A stretch of 64,000 nucleotides of DNA from Sphingobacteriales bacterium 50-39. GTDB lineage: Bacteria > Bacteroidota > Bacteroidia > Chitinophagales > Chitinophagaceae. The stretch spans positions 62,001-126,000 of the forward strand of contig MKTZ01000016.1 in assembly GCA_001898505.1 (NCBI GenBank), written 5' to 3'. Position numbers and translations under genes: made by a program. Every line of letters begins with the position of its first letter. Position 1 is the stretch's first letter. Shown in pieces: positions 1 to 8,272 of the stretch. The notes below the pieces were generated by a model. The model ran no database searches and had not been told where the DNA came from. It saw only the letters and a program-made list of their open reading frames with translations.

Positions 1-1
1 T

Positions 2-181
2 TGGCATCCAATTCGTAATTCTTATATCGTAATTGATCCTAAACAAGTTCTTCAAGATATCGACCTTAAAACAAATTTGACGGCCATCAATAAGTTTAAA
101 AAGGTTTTTAGTTTTTTCAGGCTTACAGGTTACTTCTACAAAAAATCCTTCCACGCATGTGGGAGGATTTTTTGCTTTTAG
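2..181 (+). CDS. possible C-terminal end of an unidentified gene (left edge)
   Basis: One plus-strand frame is open from the left edge to a TAG, giving 59 residues that begin WHPIRNSYIVID. I recognise no family. The frame runs straight through a strong terminator hairpin (142-171) and overlaps the stop of the convergent gene by four bases, which argues against it being real. An AT-rich stretch of this length can be open by chance. Listed only because a gene could enter from the left. Confidence 0.18.
   Translation, partial: WHPIRNSYIVIDPKQVLQDIDLKTNLTAINKFKKVFSFFRLTGYFYKKSFHACGRIFCF
138..173. terminator. bidirectional intrinsic terminator
   Basis: A 13-bp stem (142-154 with 159-171, one G-T wobble, loop GCAT) is flanked by an A run on the left and a T run on the right. 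It sits just past the stop codon of the minus-strand T9SS substrate gene and would terminate it. It could also stop a plus-strand transcript entering from the left edge. Confidence 0.8.
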
Positions 182-2199
182 CGTATCAATAATGAAGTCC
201 CCTTCTGGAAAACGGTTTTCCCTGTATCCCTGTCTACATAACGGAGCATCCATACATAGGTGTCGGCAGGCGCCGGACGCCCTCCTATCGTTCCATCCCA
301 TTTTGACAGCCAGTTGCTGGTACTGAATACGAGCTGTCCCCATCGGTTGTAGACCTTGAACTCCAGATTGTCCGCCTTGAGGGCATTCAGCGGATAGAGA
401 TAGTCGTTCAGGCCATCGCCATTGGGAGTAAAGGCGGAAGGAACAGCGATATAGCAGGACTTCAGCACATCTATCTGCTGGTAGGTCCTGGACAAACATC
501 CCAGCGTATTGTATACAGTGAGGGTGACATTGTATTTCTTTTCGGCGCCAATAGAGGGAAATAAATGATCTGCAGGAAGGGAATCCGTACTGGTCGTCCC
601 ATCGCCAAAGTCCCAGCGCCAGGAGCTGATATGCCCGGTCGATAGATTCCTGAAAGTGGCGGCATCCTTTGGGCAAAGCATATTGGGCGCCTCGAAAGCC
701 GCATTGATGGCATTGTCCAGCGAGAAGACCTTCGAAAGCGTATCGCTACAGACGCCGTTGGTGACGATGAGTTGTACGGTCTTATCGCCAAATACGGAAT
801 AAAGATGCTCGGGATTTTGCACGTGGCCGGTATCCGTGCCGTCGAAGATCCATGTCCATTGATTGACCCCATTCTTATCTGGATAGAAAAGGTCGATGGT
901 ATCATATTTACAGCCCAGGTGTACCTGGCTCTGGAAATCTGCTGAAACCGTATCTTTTGTAGCAAAGGAAAGGGTCTCGCCCGCAGGGGTCTCCATTCCG
1001 CATTCATCGATGATCGTATTGCCATCGTTGCCCTTTACCAGCATGATCTGGTAATTGCCCGCTATCTGAATAGGAGCCGACAAATGTACACGGATCGTAT
1101 AGGATTCCCCGGTGGCATCGCAAACCCCATTGGCAGATGTTACCGTAACAGGATTCGCTCCGCTGATGACAAAATCACTGCCGTTGCCAGCAATGGAGCT
1201 GCACAATATCCTTTTCTTAAACACCAGTTCCAGCACATCCGGGGCACATCCGACAGGTGAAAGACTATCCATCGGAGTTGGCACCACCGGCACTACCTGC
1301 ATCGGTAAGGACGTCCCCGCCTGCAATTCCTGGCCACAATTATCCAGCACGGTGTTCCCATCCGTGCCGGTCTGTACGGAGAGCGTATAGACGCCAGGCG
1401 CCAGACCGCTGTTCAGCGTCAGGGTCACGGTATCCATGTCAAAACCCGTATTGCAACTGGTTGAATAAGCCCCGGAGACCTTGGCTACAGCCGGGCTGAT
1501 GGCAAAATCGCTGCCATCGGCGGCAAGGCTCTTGCACTGCATCTTTTTGTTGAATACTACCTGTATCTCACTGCCATTGCAAATAGCCCTGACGCTTTTC
1601 AACCTGGGTACTACCGTATCGGTGATCACTGCCGTCCCCCCTTTAAAAACAAGATCATATCCACTCTGGCCGCTGCCGGAAAAATGGCTGATCATGAGCA
1701 GGTATTGATGCCCTTTTATGATATTGGGAGGCTTGCTGAAAATGGGAGGATTATGGGTGTTGTCGGACCCGCATTCCACCAGGTTCGCAGCGCTGGAAGA
1801 AGTACCTGTGACGCCGTGTCTGCCGCTCCAGTTGCAACCTACAAACAGGCTCGCATCGGTATAGACATCAGACGGATCATGACCTGTAATATCGAATACC
1901 TGCCAGTCATAGTCATCATTCAGATCCTTGGGCGTAATGGTAAGCCCCAGCGTACCGGAAGCATAACAGGTGAATTTATACCAGTACGGGTTGACATCCT
2001 CATAACCTCCGCTGGCATAAGTGCAAGGCACGGGAACAGTTCCATTGGTGCAAATAGGAACGCTGGCCTGCGTGAACGTGGCGCTGCCGCACACCGGAAA
2101 GGCGGTAGCAGGGGTCTGCCCTTTGATCGTACATTGGGCATGAGCCGACATTCCCCCGATGACACTTAATAAGACTATAAGCAGTTTTTTTGACACCAT
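178..2199 (-). CDS. secreted T9SS substrate with Ig-like and PKD domains, type B C-terminal sorting domain
   Basis: The predicted protein has 673 residues from the ATG at 2199; an upstream in-frame ATG at 2232 would add 11 residues ahead of the signal peptide (MVSKKLLIVL...SAHAQ), so 2199 is preferred. After a Cys-rich N-terminal region (about 24-195) come two tandem Ig-like modules (about 195-305 and 310-420). Both carry a GSDF motif and a TDGNT or NDGNT loop. Two PKD-type domains follow (about 420-500 and 500-585, the second with WDFGDGTTS). The last 85 residues start at VPSAFTPNGDGLND and contain YNRWGQLVF, the gliding-motility/type B sorting signature. The protein is therefore expected to cross the outer membrane through the type IX secretion system. 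Its ligand is not evident; it may be an adhesin-like surface protein. Confidence 0.88.
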   Translation of the reverse strand: MVSKKLLIVLLSVIGGMSAHAQCTIKGQTPATAFPVCGSATFTQASVPICTNGTVPVPCTYASGGYEDVNPYWYKFTCYASGTLGLTITPKDLNDDYDWQVFDITGHDPSDVYTDASLFVGCNWSGRHGVTGTSSSAANLVECGSDNTHNPPIFSKPPNIIKGHQYLLMISHFSGSGQSGYDLVFKGGTAVITDTVVPRLKSVRAICNGSEIQVVFNKKMQCKSLAADGSDFAISPAVAKVSGAYSTSCNTGFDMDTVTLTLNSGLAPGVYTLSVQTGTDGNTVLDNCGQELQAGTSLPMQVVPVVPTPMDSLSPVGCAPDVLELVFKKRILCSSIAGNGSDFVISGANPVTVTSANGVCDATGESYTIRVHLSAPIQIAGNYQIMLVKGNDGNTIIDECGMETPAGETLSFATKDTVSADFQSQVHLGCKYDTIDLFYPDKNGVNQWTWIFDGTDTGHVQNPEHLYSVFGDKTVQLIVTNGVCSDTLSKVFSLDNAINAAFEAPNMLCPKDAATFRNLSTGHISSWRWDFGDGTTSTDSLPADHLFPSIGAEKKYNVTLTVYNTLGCLSRTYQQIDVLKSCYIAVPSAFTPNGDGLNDYLYPLNALKADNLEFKVYNRWGQLVFSTSNWLSKWDGTIGGRPAPADTYVWMLRYVDRDTGKTVFQKGTSLLIR

Positions 2200-2530
2200 T
2201 CCCGCGGAAGTTAACCTACATGACGACGGCAAGCCGTCCGGCGTTGCTTTAAACTATAATAATAACCTATCCGGCAGATCAGTTGGTTTATCCATTCCGG
2301 GAGAAAAATTCCAAAATTGGGAAAATTCCAGCGGAAAGATCAACCACTTACATTTGATAATCAATCATTTACTAAATGGCATAAGTTTCGTTATCCTTAG
2401 TGTACCCCCTGAACCACCAACCCCTAAACCCTAAACCAGCAGAACAACCTTTTTCCTGCAAACGCAAGGCCATATTAGCACGTAATAAAGATTGTTCTTC
2501 TCTTTTTTCAAATTTCAAGGTTTCTGAAAG

Positions 2531-2561
2531 ATCCTTCTGAACTGAAGCAGAGGGATTTTTC
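2531..2561 (+). terminator. orphan intrinsic terminator upstream of hppA
   Basis: A 9-bp stem (2531-2539 with 2548-2556, one wobble, 8-nt loop) is followed by TTTTTCTTTTT. No plus-strand gene precedes it within this gap. It could end a small RNA that starts in the gap, or act as a leader attenuator for hppA. Confidence 0.55.
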
Positions 2562-2612
2562 TTTTTACGTCATTCCTACCGACTTATATAGTATATTTTC
2601 AACTTTTCCCCC

Positions 2613-2620
2613 TATTTTTG
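2613..2620 (+). promoter_or_regulatory. candidate -7 box for hppA
   Basis: TATTTTTG fits the Bacteroidota -7 consensus TAnnTTTG and lies 32 bp before the hppA ATG, just after the orphan terminator. No clear TTTG at -33 is visible, so the call is tentative. Confidence 0.35.
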
Positions 2621-2652
2621 CCGTCCTTGTTCAATACAGAACCAAATTTATT

Positions 2653-4827
2653 ATGGACAAATTGATTTATCTGGTTCCCGTGATGGGCGCCATCGGTCTT
2701 CTTTACACATTTATCAAATTTTCCTGGGTCTCCAAGCAGGATGCCGGTAGCGACCGGATGCAGGAGATCAGCCGATTTATCGCTGAAGGCGCCATGGCCT
2801 TTCTCAAGGCGGAATGGAAGATACTCTCCTATTTTGTAGTTCTGGCCGCGATCCTGCTGGCCATAATGGGTTTCAGCAACCCCGACTCTCACTGGGCTAT
2901 TGCAATATCCTTTGTTCTTGGCGCGGTGCTGAGCGCGACCGCTGGTTACATCGGCATGCGCAGCGCAACCAGGGCCAATGTGCGTACGGCGCAGGCTGCC
3001 CGTACCAGCCTTAGCAAGGCATTGAAGGTCTCTTTCACCGGCGGATCTGTTATGGGTCTGGGTGTAGCGGGCCTGGCGGTGCTGGGTCTGGGTGGTTTGT
3101 TCATCATTTTCAAAATGATCTTTGCCCGCGAGGCAGCGGTGGATTCTCAAGAAATGATCAGGACCATCGAAGTATTGACAGGCTTCTCGCTGGGCGCCGA
3201 ATCCATAGCATTGTTCGCCCGTGTAGGTGGCGGTATTTATACAAAGGCGGCTGACGTAGGCGCTGACCTGGTAGGTAAGGTGGAAGCAGGCATCCCAGAG
3301 GATGATCCCCGCAACCCTGCTACCATTGCCGACAACGTAGGTGACAACGTAGGGGACGTAGCCGGAATGGGCGCCGACCTCTTCGGTTCTTATGTAGCCA
3401 CGGTATTGGCGACCATGGTACTGGGTCGTGAGACACAGTCGGAGGATCAGTTCGGAGGCCTCGCCCCCATCCTGCTCCCCATGCTGATCGCAGGCATCGG
3501 TATCCTTTTCTCCATTGTAGGTACCTTGTTCGTGCGCATCAGCGATGCAGCCGACCTGAACACATCCAGCGTACAGAAAGCCCTGAACATGGGCAACTGG
3601 GGGTCTATCATCCTGACGGCCCTGGCCTGCGTGGCGCTGGTTTATTTTGTATTGCCCGAAACGATGGTGCTGCGTGGCACTGAGTTCACCAAATGGGGTG
3701 TCCTCGGAGCCATTGGCGTAGGTCTGCTGGTAGGCACCCTGATGAGCATCATCACCGAATATTATACGGCCATGGGTAAAGGCCCTGTATTGAGCATCAT
3801 CCGTCAGTCCGGCACGGGTCATGCCACCAATGTCATCGGTGGTCTGGCGGTAGGTATGCAATCCACCTTCCTGCCGATATTGATCCTGGCTGGTGGCATC
3901 TGGGGCTCCTTCGAATGTGCAGGTCTTTATGGCGTTGCTATCGCAGCGGCCGGTATGATGGCTACTACTGCTATGCAGCTGGCCATCGACGCATTCGGTC
4001 CCATCGCCGACAATGCAGGTGGTATCGCCGAAATGAGCGAACTGCCGAAGGAAGTACGTGAAAAGACAGACATACTGGACGCAGTAGGTAATACTACAGC
4101 TGCCACGGGTAAGGGATTTGCCATCGCTTCGGCGGCCCTGACCGCACTGGCTCTTTTTGCCGCCTTTGTGGGAGTGGCCGGGATCCAGGGTATCGACATC
4201 TATAAAGCAAAAGTGCTGGCCAGCCTCTTCGTAGGCGGTATGATCCCCTTTATCTTTTCTTCACTGGCCATACAGGCGGTGGGACAAGCTGCCATGGCGA
4301 TGGTAGAGGAAGTTCGCCGTCAGTTCCGCACCATTCCCGGTATCATGGAAGGGACAGGCAAGCCGGAATACGATAAATGCGTGGCTATCTCCACACAGGC
4401 TTCCATCAAGAAGATGGTGTTGCCCGGCGCCATTGCCATTCTCTCCCCGCTGATCATCGGGTTCCTTTTGGGACCGGAAGCCCTGGGTGGTTTCCTGGCC
4501 GGCGCGACTGTCAGTGGCGTATTGATGGGTATATTCCAGAACAACGCCGGCGGCGCTTGGGACAATGCCAAAAAGTCCTTTGAAAAAGGCGTCGAGATCA
4601 ACGGCGAGATACATTATAAAAAATCCGATCCTCATAAAGCTTCCGTAACAGGCGACACCGTGGGTGATCCGTTCAAGGATACTTCCGGTCCGTCGATGAA
4701 CATCCTCATCAAACTGATGTCCATCGTATCCCTGGTCATCGCCCCGACCCTGGCGTCCATCTTCCATACGAGGGACACTGTAAAGGTTCCTGTGCAAAAA
4801 GAGATTCGTGCATTAACAAAAAAATAA
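2653..4827 (+). CDS. hppA: membrane-bound, K+-dependent type ion-pumping pyrophosphatase
   Basis: A 724-residue polytopic protein of the usual family length. It couples pyrophosphate hydrolysis to H+ and/or Na+ export across the inner membrane. The pyrophosphate-site motifs are intact: [11 protein letters not shown] starting at D201 and DNVGDNVGD starting at D227, plus GGAWDNAKK near the C-terminus. The cation-site motif [10 protein letters not shown] (from G479) has Ala483 and Gly486, where K+-independent enzymes carry Lys and Thr, so it should belong to the K+-dependent class. Whether it pumps H+ or Na+ depends on the position of a helix-6 glutamate, which I did not resolve. It appears monocistronic, with terminators on its 3' side. 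Confidence 0.96.
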   Translation: MDKLIYLVPVMGAIGLLYTFIKFSWVSKQDAGSDRMQEISRFIAEGAMAFLKAEWKILSYFVVLAAILLAIMGFSNPDSHWAIAISFVLGAVLSATAGYIGMRSATRANVRTAQAARTSLSKALKVSFTGGSVMGLGVAGLAVLGLGGLFIIFKMIFAREAAVDSQEMIRTIEVLTGFSLGAESIALFARVGGGIYTKAADVGADLVGKVEAGIPEDDPRNPATIADNVGDNVGDVAGMGADLFGSYVATVLATMVLGRETQSEDQFGGLAPILLPMLIAGIGILFSIVGTLFVRISDAADLNTSSVQKALNMGNWGSIILTALACVALVYFVLPETMVLRGTEFTKWGVLGAIGVGLLVGTLMSIITEYYTAMGKGPVLSIIRQSGTGHATNVIGGLAVGMQSTFLPILILAGGIWGSFECAGLYGVAIAAAGMMATTAMQLAIDAFGPIADNAGGIAEMSELPKEVREKTDILDAVGNTTAATGKGFAIASAALTALALFAAFVGVAGIQGIDIYKAKVLASLFVGGMIPFIFSSLAIQAVGQAAMAMVEEVRRQFRTIPGIMEGTGKPEYDKCVAISTQASIKKMVLPGAIAILSPLIIGFLLGPEALGGFLAGATVSGVLMGIFQNNAGGAWDNAKKSFEKGVEINGEIHYKKSDPHKASVTGDTVGDPFKDTSGPSMNILIKLMSIVSLVIAPTLASIFHTRDTVKVPVQKEIRALTKK

Positions 4828-4900
4828 TTGGATTATTCGGAAGGATATATATCTTTGAGTCCTCAATTAACGACACTAATCAGATCCAAATACCAAAAGT

Positions 4901-4931
4901 CCCGATGTTTCTACATGGGGGCTTTTTTTTT
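4901..4931 (+). terminator. intrinsic terminator of hppA
   Basis: An 11-bp stem (AGTCCCGATGT with ACATGGGGGCT, one mismatch, one wobble, loop TTCT) is followed by nine T residues. It ends the hppA transcript. Confidence 0.75.
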
Positions 4932-4972
4932 GCCTTCCGGCAAAAAAAAAGCCCGCCTGCCGTCAGGCAGGC
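4919..4972. repeat. stacked hairpins with a 16-bp T9/A9 stem
   Basis: GGGC-T9-GCC (4919-4934) pairs perfectly with GGC-A9-GCCC (4939-4954) around TTCC. GCCTGCC (4955-4961) then pairs with GGCAGGC (4966-4972) around GTCA. Read on the minus strand, the second stem followed by the T9 run is a terminator, so the array can end transcription from both sides. The hppA terminator shares its T9 with the larger hairpin, so the structures are mutually exclusive. Confidence 0.8.
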
Positions 4973-4991
4973 AATAATAAGTCGTAATATC

Positions 4992-5015
4992 TAATCGGAC
5001 CATCAGGTCCGATTA
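4992..5015. repeat. 10-bp perfect inverted repeat
   Basis: TAATCGGACC and GGTCCGATTA surround ATCA, followed by TTATTGTTTTTT. It lies 38 bp before the sterol desaturase ATG. It may be a third terminator or part of the leader of that gene. Confidence 0.6.
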
Positions 5016-5053
5016 TTATTGTTTTTTCTTATTTTGTACCAAAGCTTGCCGTC

Positions 5054-5962
5054 ATGCCTCCTAATATTCTCTATTACGCCATACCAGGCTTTGTCATCTT
5101 GCTCAGCCTGGAAGCATGGTTCTCCTACCGGGAGGGGCGGCATCTCTACGAAACAAAGGATACCTTCAGCAGTCTCGCGCTGGGATTGGGTAATGTAGCT
5201 ACCGGCCTTATCACAAAAGCCCTCATCTTCGGACTTTTTACCTTGCTGTACCGTTGGCGGCTGTTTACCCTGGATGGAAGCCGCTGGTGGCATTGGGTGC
5301 TGGCTTTTTTCGCAGACGACTTCTCCTACTACTGGTTTCACCGGGCCAGCCATCACATCAACTGGTTCTGGGCATCCCATGTGGTGCATCACTCCTCCCG
5401 TCGCTATAATCTTGCAGCCGCCCTGCGGCAGACCTGGACAGGCAATCTGACAGGAGCCTTTCTTTTCTGGTGCTGGATGCCCATCGTGGGGTTTCATCCC
5501 ATCATCGTGCTCATGATGCAATCCATCAGCCTGATCTATCAGTTCTGGATACATACAGAGACCATCAACCGTCTGCCCGCTCCACTGGAATTCGTCCTCA
5601 ATACTCCCTCCCACCACCGGGTGCATCATGGGATCGACCTGCCCTACCTGGACAGGAACCATGGAGGCGTATTGATCATCTGGGACCGTATATTCGGGAC
5701 CTTTACTCCTGAACAGGGCCGACCGGAATATGGCCTCACCCGGGACATCGGGACTTTTAATCCATTTATCGTGGCCCTCAAGACCTGGGGGGAACTGATC
5801 AAAAAGGCCGTTCATTCGGGGTCGTTAAAGAACGCCTTACTTTATTTTATCAAGCCTCCCGGCTGGAGCCATGACGGTAGCACCCGAACCACGCAACAGC
5901 TCATCGAGGAGCACAACCGGCAGCATCCTGAACAACCAATAACCCACAGCCGGACCCTGTAA
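5054..5962 (+). CDS. sterol desaturase / fatty acid hydroxylase superfamily protein
   Basis: A 302-residue integral membrane di-iron oxygenase. The histidine ligands form the family pattern HRASHH (about 97-102), HVVHHSSRRYN (about 112-122) and HHRVHH (about 187-192), between hydrophobic helices. Members hydroxylate or desaturate lipid acyl chains or sterol-like lipids; the substrate cannot be read from the sequence. The C-terminal tail PPGWSHDGS also occurs in the second family member at 44.4-45.4 kb. It appears monocistronic. Confidence 0.9.
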   Translation: MPPNILYYAIPGFVILLSLEAWFSYREGRHLYETKDTFSSLALGLGNVATGLITKALIFGLFTLLYRWRLFTLDGSRWWHWVLAFFADDFSYYWFHRASHHINWFWASHVVHHSSRRYNLAAALRQTWTGNLTGAFLFWCWMPIVGFHPIIVLMMQSISLIYQFWIHTETINRLPAPLEFVLNTPSHHRVHHGIDLPYLDRNHGGVLIIWDRIFGTFTPEQGRPEYGLTRDIGTFNPFIVALKTWGELIKKAVHSGSLKNALLYFIKPPGWSHDGSTRTTQQLIEEHNRQHPEQPITHSRTL

Positions 5963-6035
5963 TATTGCCCACGGCCGCCCGCAGCGATATTGCCCACCGC
6001 CCCTGGTCCGGACCTTTTCTTTTTTTTAACATTCA
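5962..6035 (+). terminator. short direct repeat and weak GC stem with T tract
   Basis: ATATTGCCCAC occurs twice (5962-5972 and 5987-5997, period 25). GGTCCGGACC (6005-6014) is a loopless palindrome followed by TTTTCTTTTTTTT, which may act as a weak terminator for the sterol desaturase gene. Confidence 0.35.
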
Positions 6036-6055
6036 TTTACGAAATTTATCGTAAA
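6036..6055. promoter_or_regulatory. probable BlaI-type operator
   Basis: TTTACGA and TCGTAAA form a perfect 7-bp inverted repeat with a 6-bp AT spacer, ending 21 bp before the BlaI-family ATG. BlaI/MecI repressors bind dyads of this kind and usually control their own operon. The position suggests autoregulation of the repressor/M56 pair. Confidence 0.65.
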
Positions 6056-6076
6056 TTGTATTTCAAATAATCTGTT

Positions 6077-6460
6077 ATGTCGATGACGAGGTATATCAAA
6101 CCAACGGAAAGCGAGCTGGAAATCCTGCGGGTTCTTTGGGATAAAGACCTGGCCAGCGTACGGGAAGTCCATGAAGAGTTGGTAAAATATAAGGATGCAG
6201 GCTATACCACTACACTCAAGCTGATGCAGATCATGCATGAGAAAGGACTGGTTAAAAGAGATGACTCTTTCAAGACCCATATCTATCAGGCGGCCGTCAG
6301 CAAAGAGAAAACACAAAAGCATTTGTTGGGCAAGATGATCGACACATTGTTTGGCGGCTCATCCACCGAGCTTGTACTACAGGCGTTGGGCAATCACAAA
6401 GCATCTCCGGAAGAGTTGGAAGAGATCCAACGTTTATTAAACAACCTGAAAAATCAGTAA
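6077..6460 (+). CDS. BlaI/MecI/CopY-family transcriptional repressor
   Basis: A 127-residue winged-helix protein of usual family length. It begins with the helix-turn-helix region (ESELEILRVLWD, TTTLKLMQIMHEKGLVKRD) and ends with the dimerisation helices (GGSSTELVLQALGNHK, EELEEIQRLLNNL). The family dimer represses its target operon until cleaved by the partner M56 protease. Here that partner starts two bases after the stop codon, so the two genes form a signalling operon. The target could be cell-wall stress genes elsewhere; no beta-lactamase gene is adjacent. Confidence 0.93.
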   Translation: MSMTRYIKPTESELEILRVLWDKDLASVREVHEELVKYKDAGYTTTLKLMQIMHEKGLVKRDDSFKTHIYQAAVSKEKTQKHLLGKMIDTLFGGSSTELVLQALGNHKASPEELEEIQRLLNNLKNQ

Positions 6461-6462
6461 GC

Positions 6463-8163
6463 ATGCACCTGCTCGCCCAATCCGCTGTATTAAAAGCGCT
6501 GGGATGGTCATTATTGAATAGCTTGTGGCAAATGGCCTTTTTGTGGCTGGTGTATGTTATTTTCACGCATATCTTCAGACGTTCGTCCGCGGGCGCGAGA
6601 CATGGTCTTGCCATACTGTTGCTGGGTTCCGGCGTCGTCTGGACGATCATAACCTTTTTCAATGCCTTTTTATATGCCGACCTGGCGGCATCTACCTATA
6701 GATGGAGTCAGGCGTTATTCCCCCAGGCGCATTGGGTTAGCTCTTTCTTTCAAACAGGGCGTCAGCTGATCAACGATGGCCTCCCCTACTGCTCGACGCT
6801 TTATCTGCTGACATTACTCTTTCTCTTTGCCCGTTATGGCAGACAATATTTCTATTCAAAGAAGCTGACCCGTACAGGTCTCTCCCGGTCCACTCCGGAG
6901 CTGCGGGTATTTACCGAACAGATGGCCAGGAGGATGGGTATAAAAAAAGAAGTAAAGATCTTTTTGTCCCGGCTGGTGGAAGGACCTGTGACGCTGGGTT
7001 CCCTAAAACCTGTCATCCTCATCCCCCTTGCTACGGTATGCAATCTCAGCACGCAGCAGGTGGAAGCGCTGGTCCTTCATGAACTGGCGCATATCCGCAA
7101 ACAGGACTATCTGCTCCATCTGTGGATAGCCGCCCTGGAAGCGCTCTTCTTTTTTAATCCTTTTTCACGGCTGCTGATCCGGAGCATTCAAAAAGAAAGG
7201 GAACATCGCTGTGACGACCTGGTGCTTCAATTCCGCTATGACCCGCATGTCTATGTTTCCGCATTGATGACCCTCGCCAGGAGCGTGCAGGGTAATCCCC
7301 GTCTGGCGCTGGCTGCCACTGGCAGCAATGACGGGCTGCTGCTGCAAAGGGTCAAAAGGATATTAAAGCTCAATACAGCCCCCGAGCCGTTAAAAGGCCG
7401 CCCGTTGATATTTTTGTGCTTTACCCTTTTCATCGCGGGCGTGGCGCTATCCCATCCGACATTTAGCATTATCCGGGATAAGGTGGAAAGCCCGGTACGG
7501 ACAGTATCCACCCCGTCTAAGGATGTCCCGGCGCTCGGGGAGTCGGCGACCCTGACAATTGTTACCATCAATATGCCGGACAAGGATCATCAGGCTGTCA
7601 CCAAAACCTCTCATAAAAAGCCGGTGCATTCCCGCAAGGGTAGCGAGGATGTTTATGATGACGGCGATCAGGATATTATCCAGACCGACGCTCCCTTTGT
7701 AGACGAGGACGATGGAGCCTTGGTTGGCTATGCTTCCTCGGTGCAGCAGCGGGACTATTCCATCGTAGCCCATGCGACCACTGTCAGTCCAAAAGTGGAT
7801 GTCGTTCCTGCTAAACCATCGGGCGAGGGATGCCCACTCCAGGCTCCGGCGCCCTATGTTCCTAACTCCAGCTTCTCTTTCCAGTGCATACAAGACAGCA
7901 CGCTCCCCGGCGCACAATATGTCTATATGCAGCAGGTAGCCTCCCGTCAGGTGGAAGAAGCCATCCTCAAAATGCAGAAGGAATTGCACTGGCAGCTGAA
8001 GGTATTGCAGCAATCCAGCTCAAAGGACATACCCGATCTGAAACAAAAGCAGCAGATCATCCTCGAGCAGTTGAAGCTGCAACAACAATATCTTGAAAAG
8101 CAGCAGCAGCTCCAGAAAAAACTCGAAAAGGTTGGTAAAAAACGAGTTATCGTCGTGATCTAA
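6463..8163 (+). CDS. BlaR1/MecR1-like M56 family membrane metallopeptidase
   Basis: A 566-residue protein with N-terminal transmembrane helices and an M56 zinc peptidase domain: HELAH at 206-210 and EREHRCDDLVL about 40 residues further on. Another transmembrane helix follows near 310-325 (LIFLCFTLFIAGVAL). In place of the penicillin-binding sensor domain of classical BlaR1 there is a low-complexity periplasmic region (about 330-480). A Gln-rich predicted coiled coil (about 490-560) ends the protein. It presumably senses an envelope signal and cleaves the BlaI-like repressor; the signal may not be a beta-lactam. Confidence 0.88.
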   Translation: MHLLAQSAVLKALGWSLLNSLWQMAFLWLVYVIFTHIFRRSSAGARHGLAILLLGSGVVWTIITFFNAFLYADLAASTYRWSQALFPQAHWVSSFFQTGRQLINDGLPYCSTLYLLTLLFLFARYGRQYFYSKKLTRTGLSRSTPELRVFTEQMARRMGIKKEVKIFLSRLVEGPVTLGSLKPVILIPLATVCNLSTQQVEALVLHELAHIRKQDYLLHLWIAALEALFFFNPFSRLLIRSIQKEREHRCDDLVLQFRYDPHVYVSALMTLARSVQGNPRLALAATGSNDGLLLQRVKRILKLNTAPEPLKGRPLIFLCFTLFIAGVALSHPTFSIIRDKVESPVRTVSTPSKDVPALGESATLTIVTINMPDKDHQAVTKTSHKKPVHSRKGSEDVYDDGDQDIIQTDAPFVDEDDGALVGYASSVQQRDYSIVAHATTVSPKVDVVPAKPSGEGCPLQAPAPYVPNSSFSFQCIQDSTLPGAQYVYMQQVASRQVEEAILKMQKELHWQLKVLQQSSSKDIPDLKQKQQIILEQLKLQQQYLEKQQQLQKKLEKVGKKRVIVVI

Positions 8164-8210
8164 ATGTCCGGAAAACGTGCCTCCCAGGAAATTTAGCCCG
8201 TTTTCCGGAA
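8163..8210 (-). repeat. paired-hairpin repeat, copy 1a
   Basis: TCCGGAAAACG (8167-8177) and CGTTTTCCGGA (8199-8209) are a perfect 11-bp inverted repeat. The left end (ATGTCCGGAAAACGTGCCTCC) matches copy 4 at 63658-63679 with only a few differences. It lies in the gap between convergent genes. Confidence 0.55.
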
Positions 8211-8214
8211 AGAT

Positions 8215-8259
8215 CTAATGATGGTCCTTCGGACAACGAGCCTCCGGCCCGTTCTGAGA
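8215..8259 (-). repeat. paired-hairpin repeat, copy 1b
   Basis: Read on the minus strand: TCAGAAC, a stem-loop GGGCCGGAGGCTC, then GTCCGAAGGAC and CATCATTAG. GGACAACGAGCCTCCGGC on the plus strand is identical in the copy at 63664-63681. It lies just past the stops of two convergent genes, as expected of a REP-like element. Confidence 0.65.
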
Positions 8260-8272
8260 ATTTAATTTACGC

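Larger units (their letters stand above)
2200..2652. other. 453-bp divergent intergenic region
   Basis: Lies between the minus-strand T9SS substrate and hppA. Visible features: a short palindrome GACGGC-AA-GCCGTC (2225-2238), a telomere-like run (2419-2435) that recurs inverted at 45456-45472, an intrinsic terminator on the plus strand (2531-2561) that no annotated gene needs, and a -7-like box before hppA. The open frame at 2159-2434 has no recognisable domain and overlaps the other gene's start, so I do not call it a gene. Confidence 0.6.

Noticed and set aside
2159-2434. Possible 91-residue plus-strand gene upstream of hppA
   Set aside because: It overlaps the start of the minus-strand gene, has no domain, and its codon use is unlike the neighbours.
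2599-3861. Long open frame on the minus strand opposite hppA (420 codons)
   Set aside because: It is antisense to a strongly conserved gene, has His/Gln/Gly-rich composition typical of complementary frames, and no recognisable domain.
4992-5015. Perfect hairpin as a member of the paired-hairpin repeat family
   Set aside because: It lacks the GTCC-GAA-GGAC and CATTA tail and matches only by a shared short GGTCC word.
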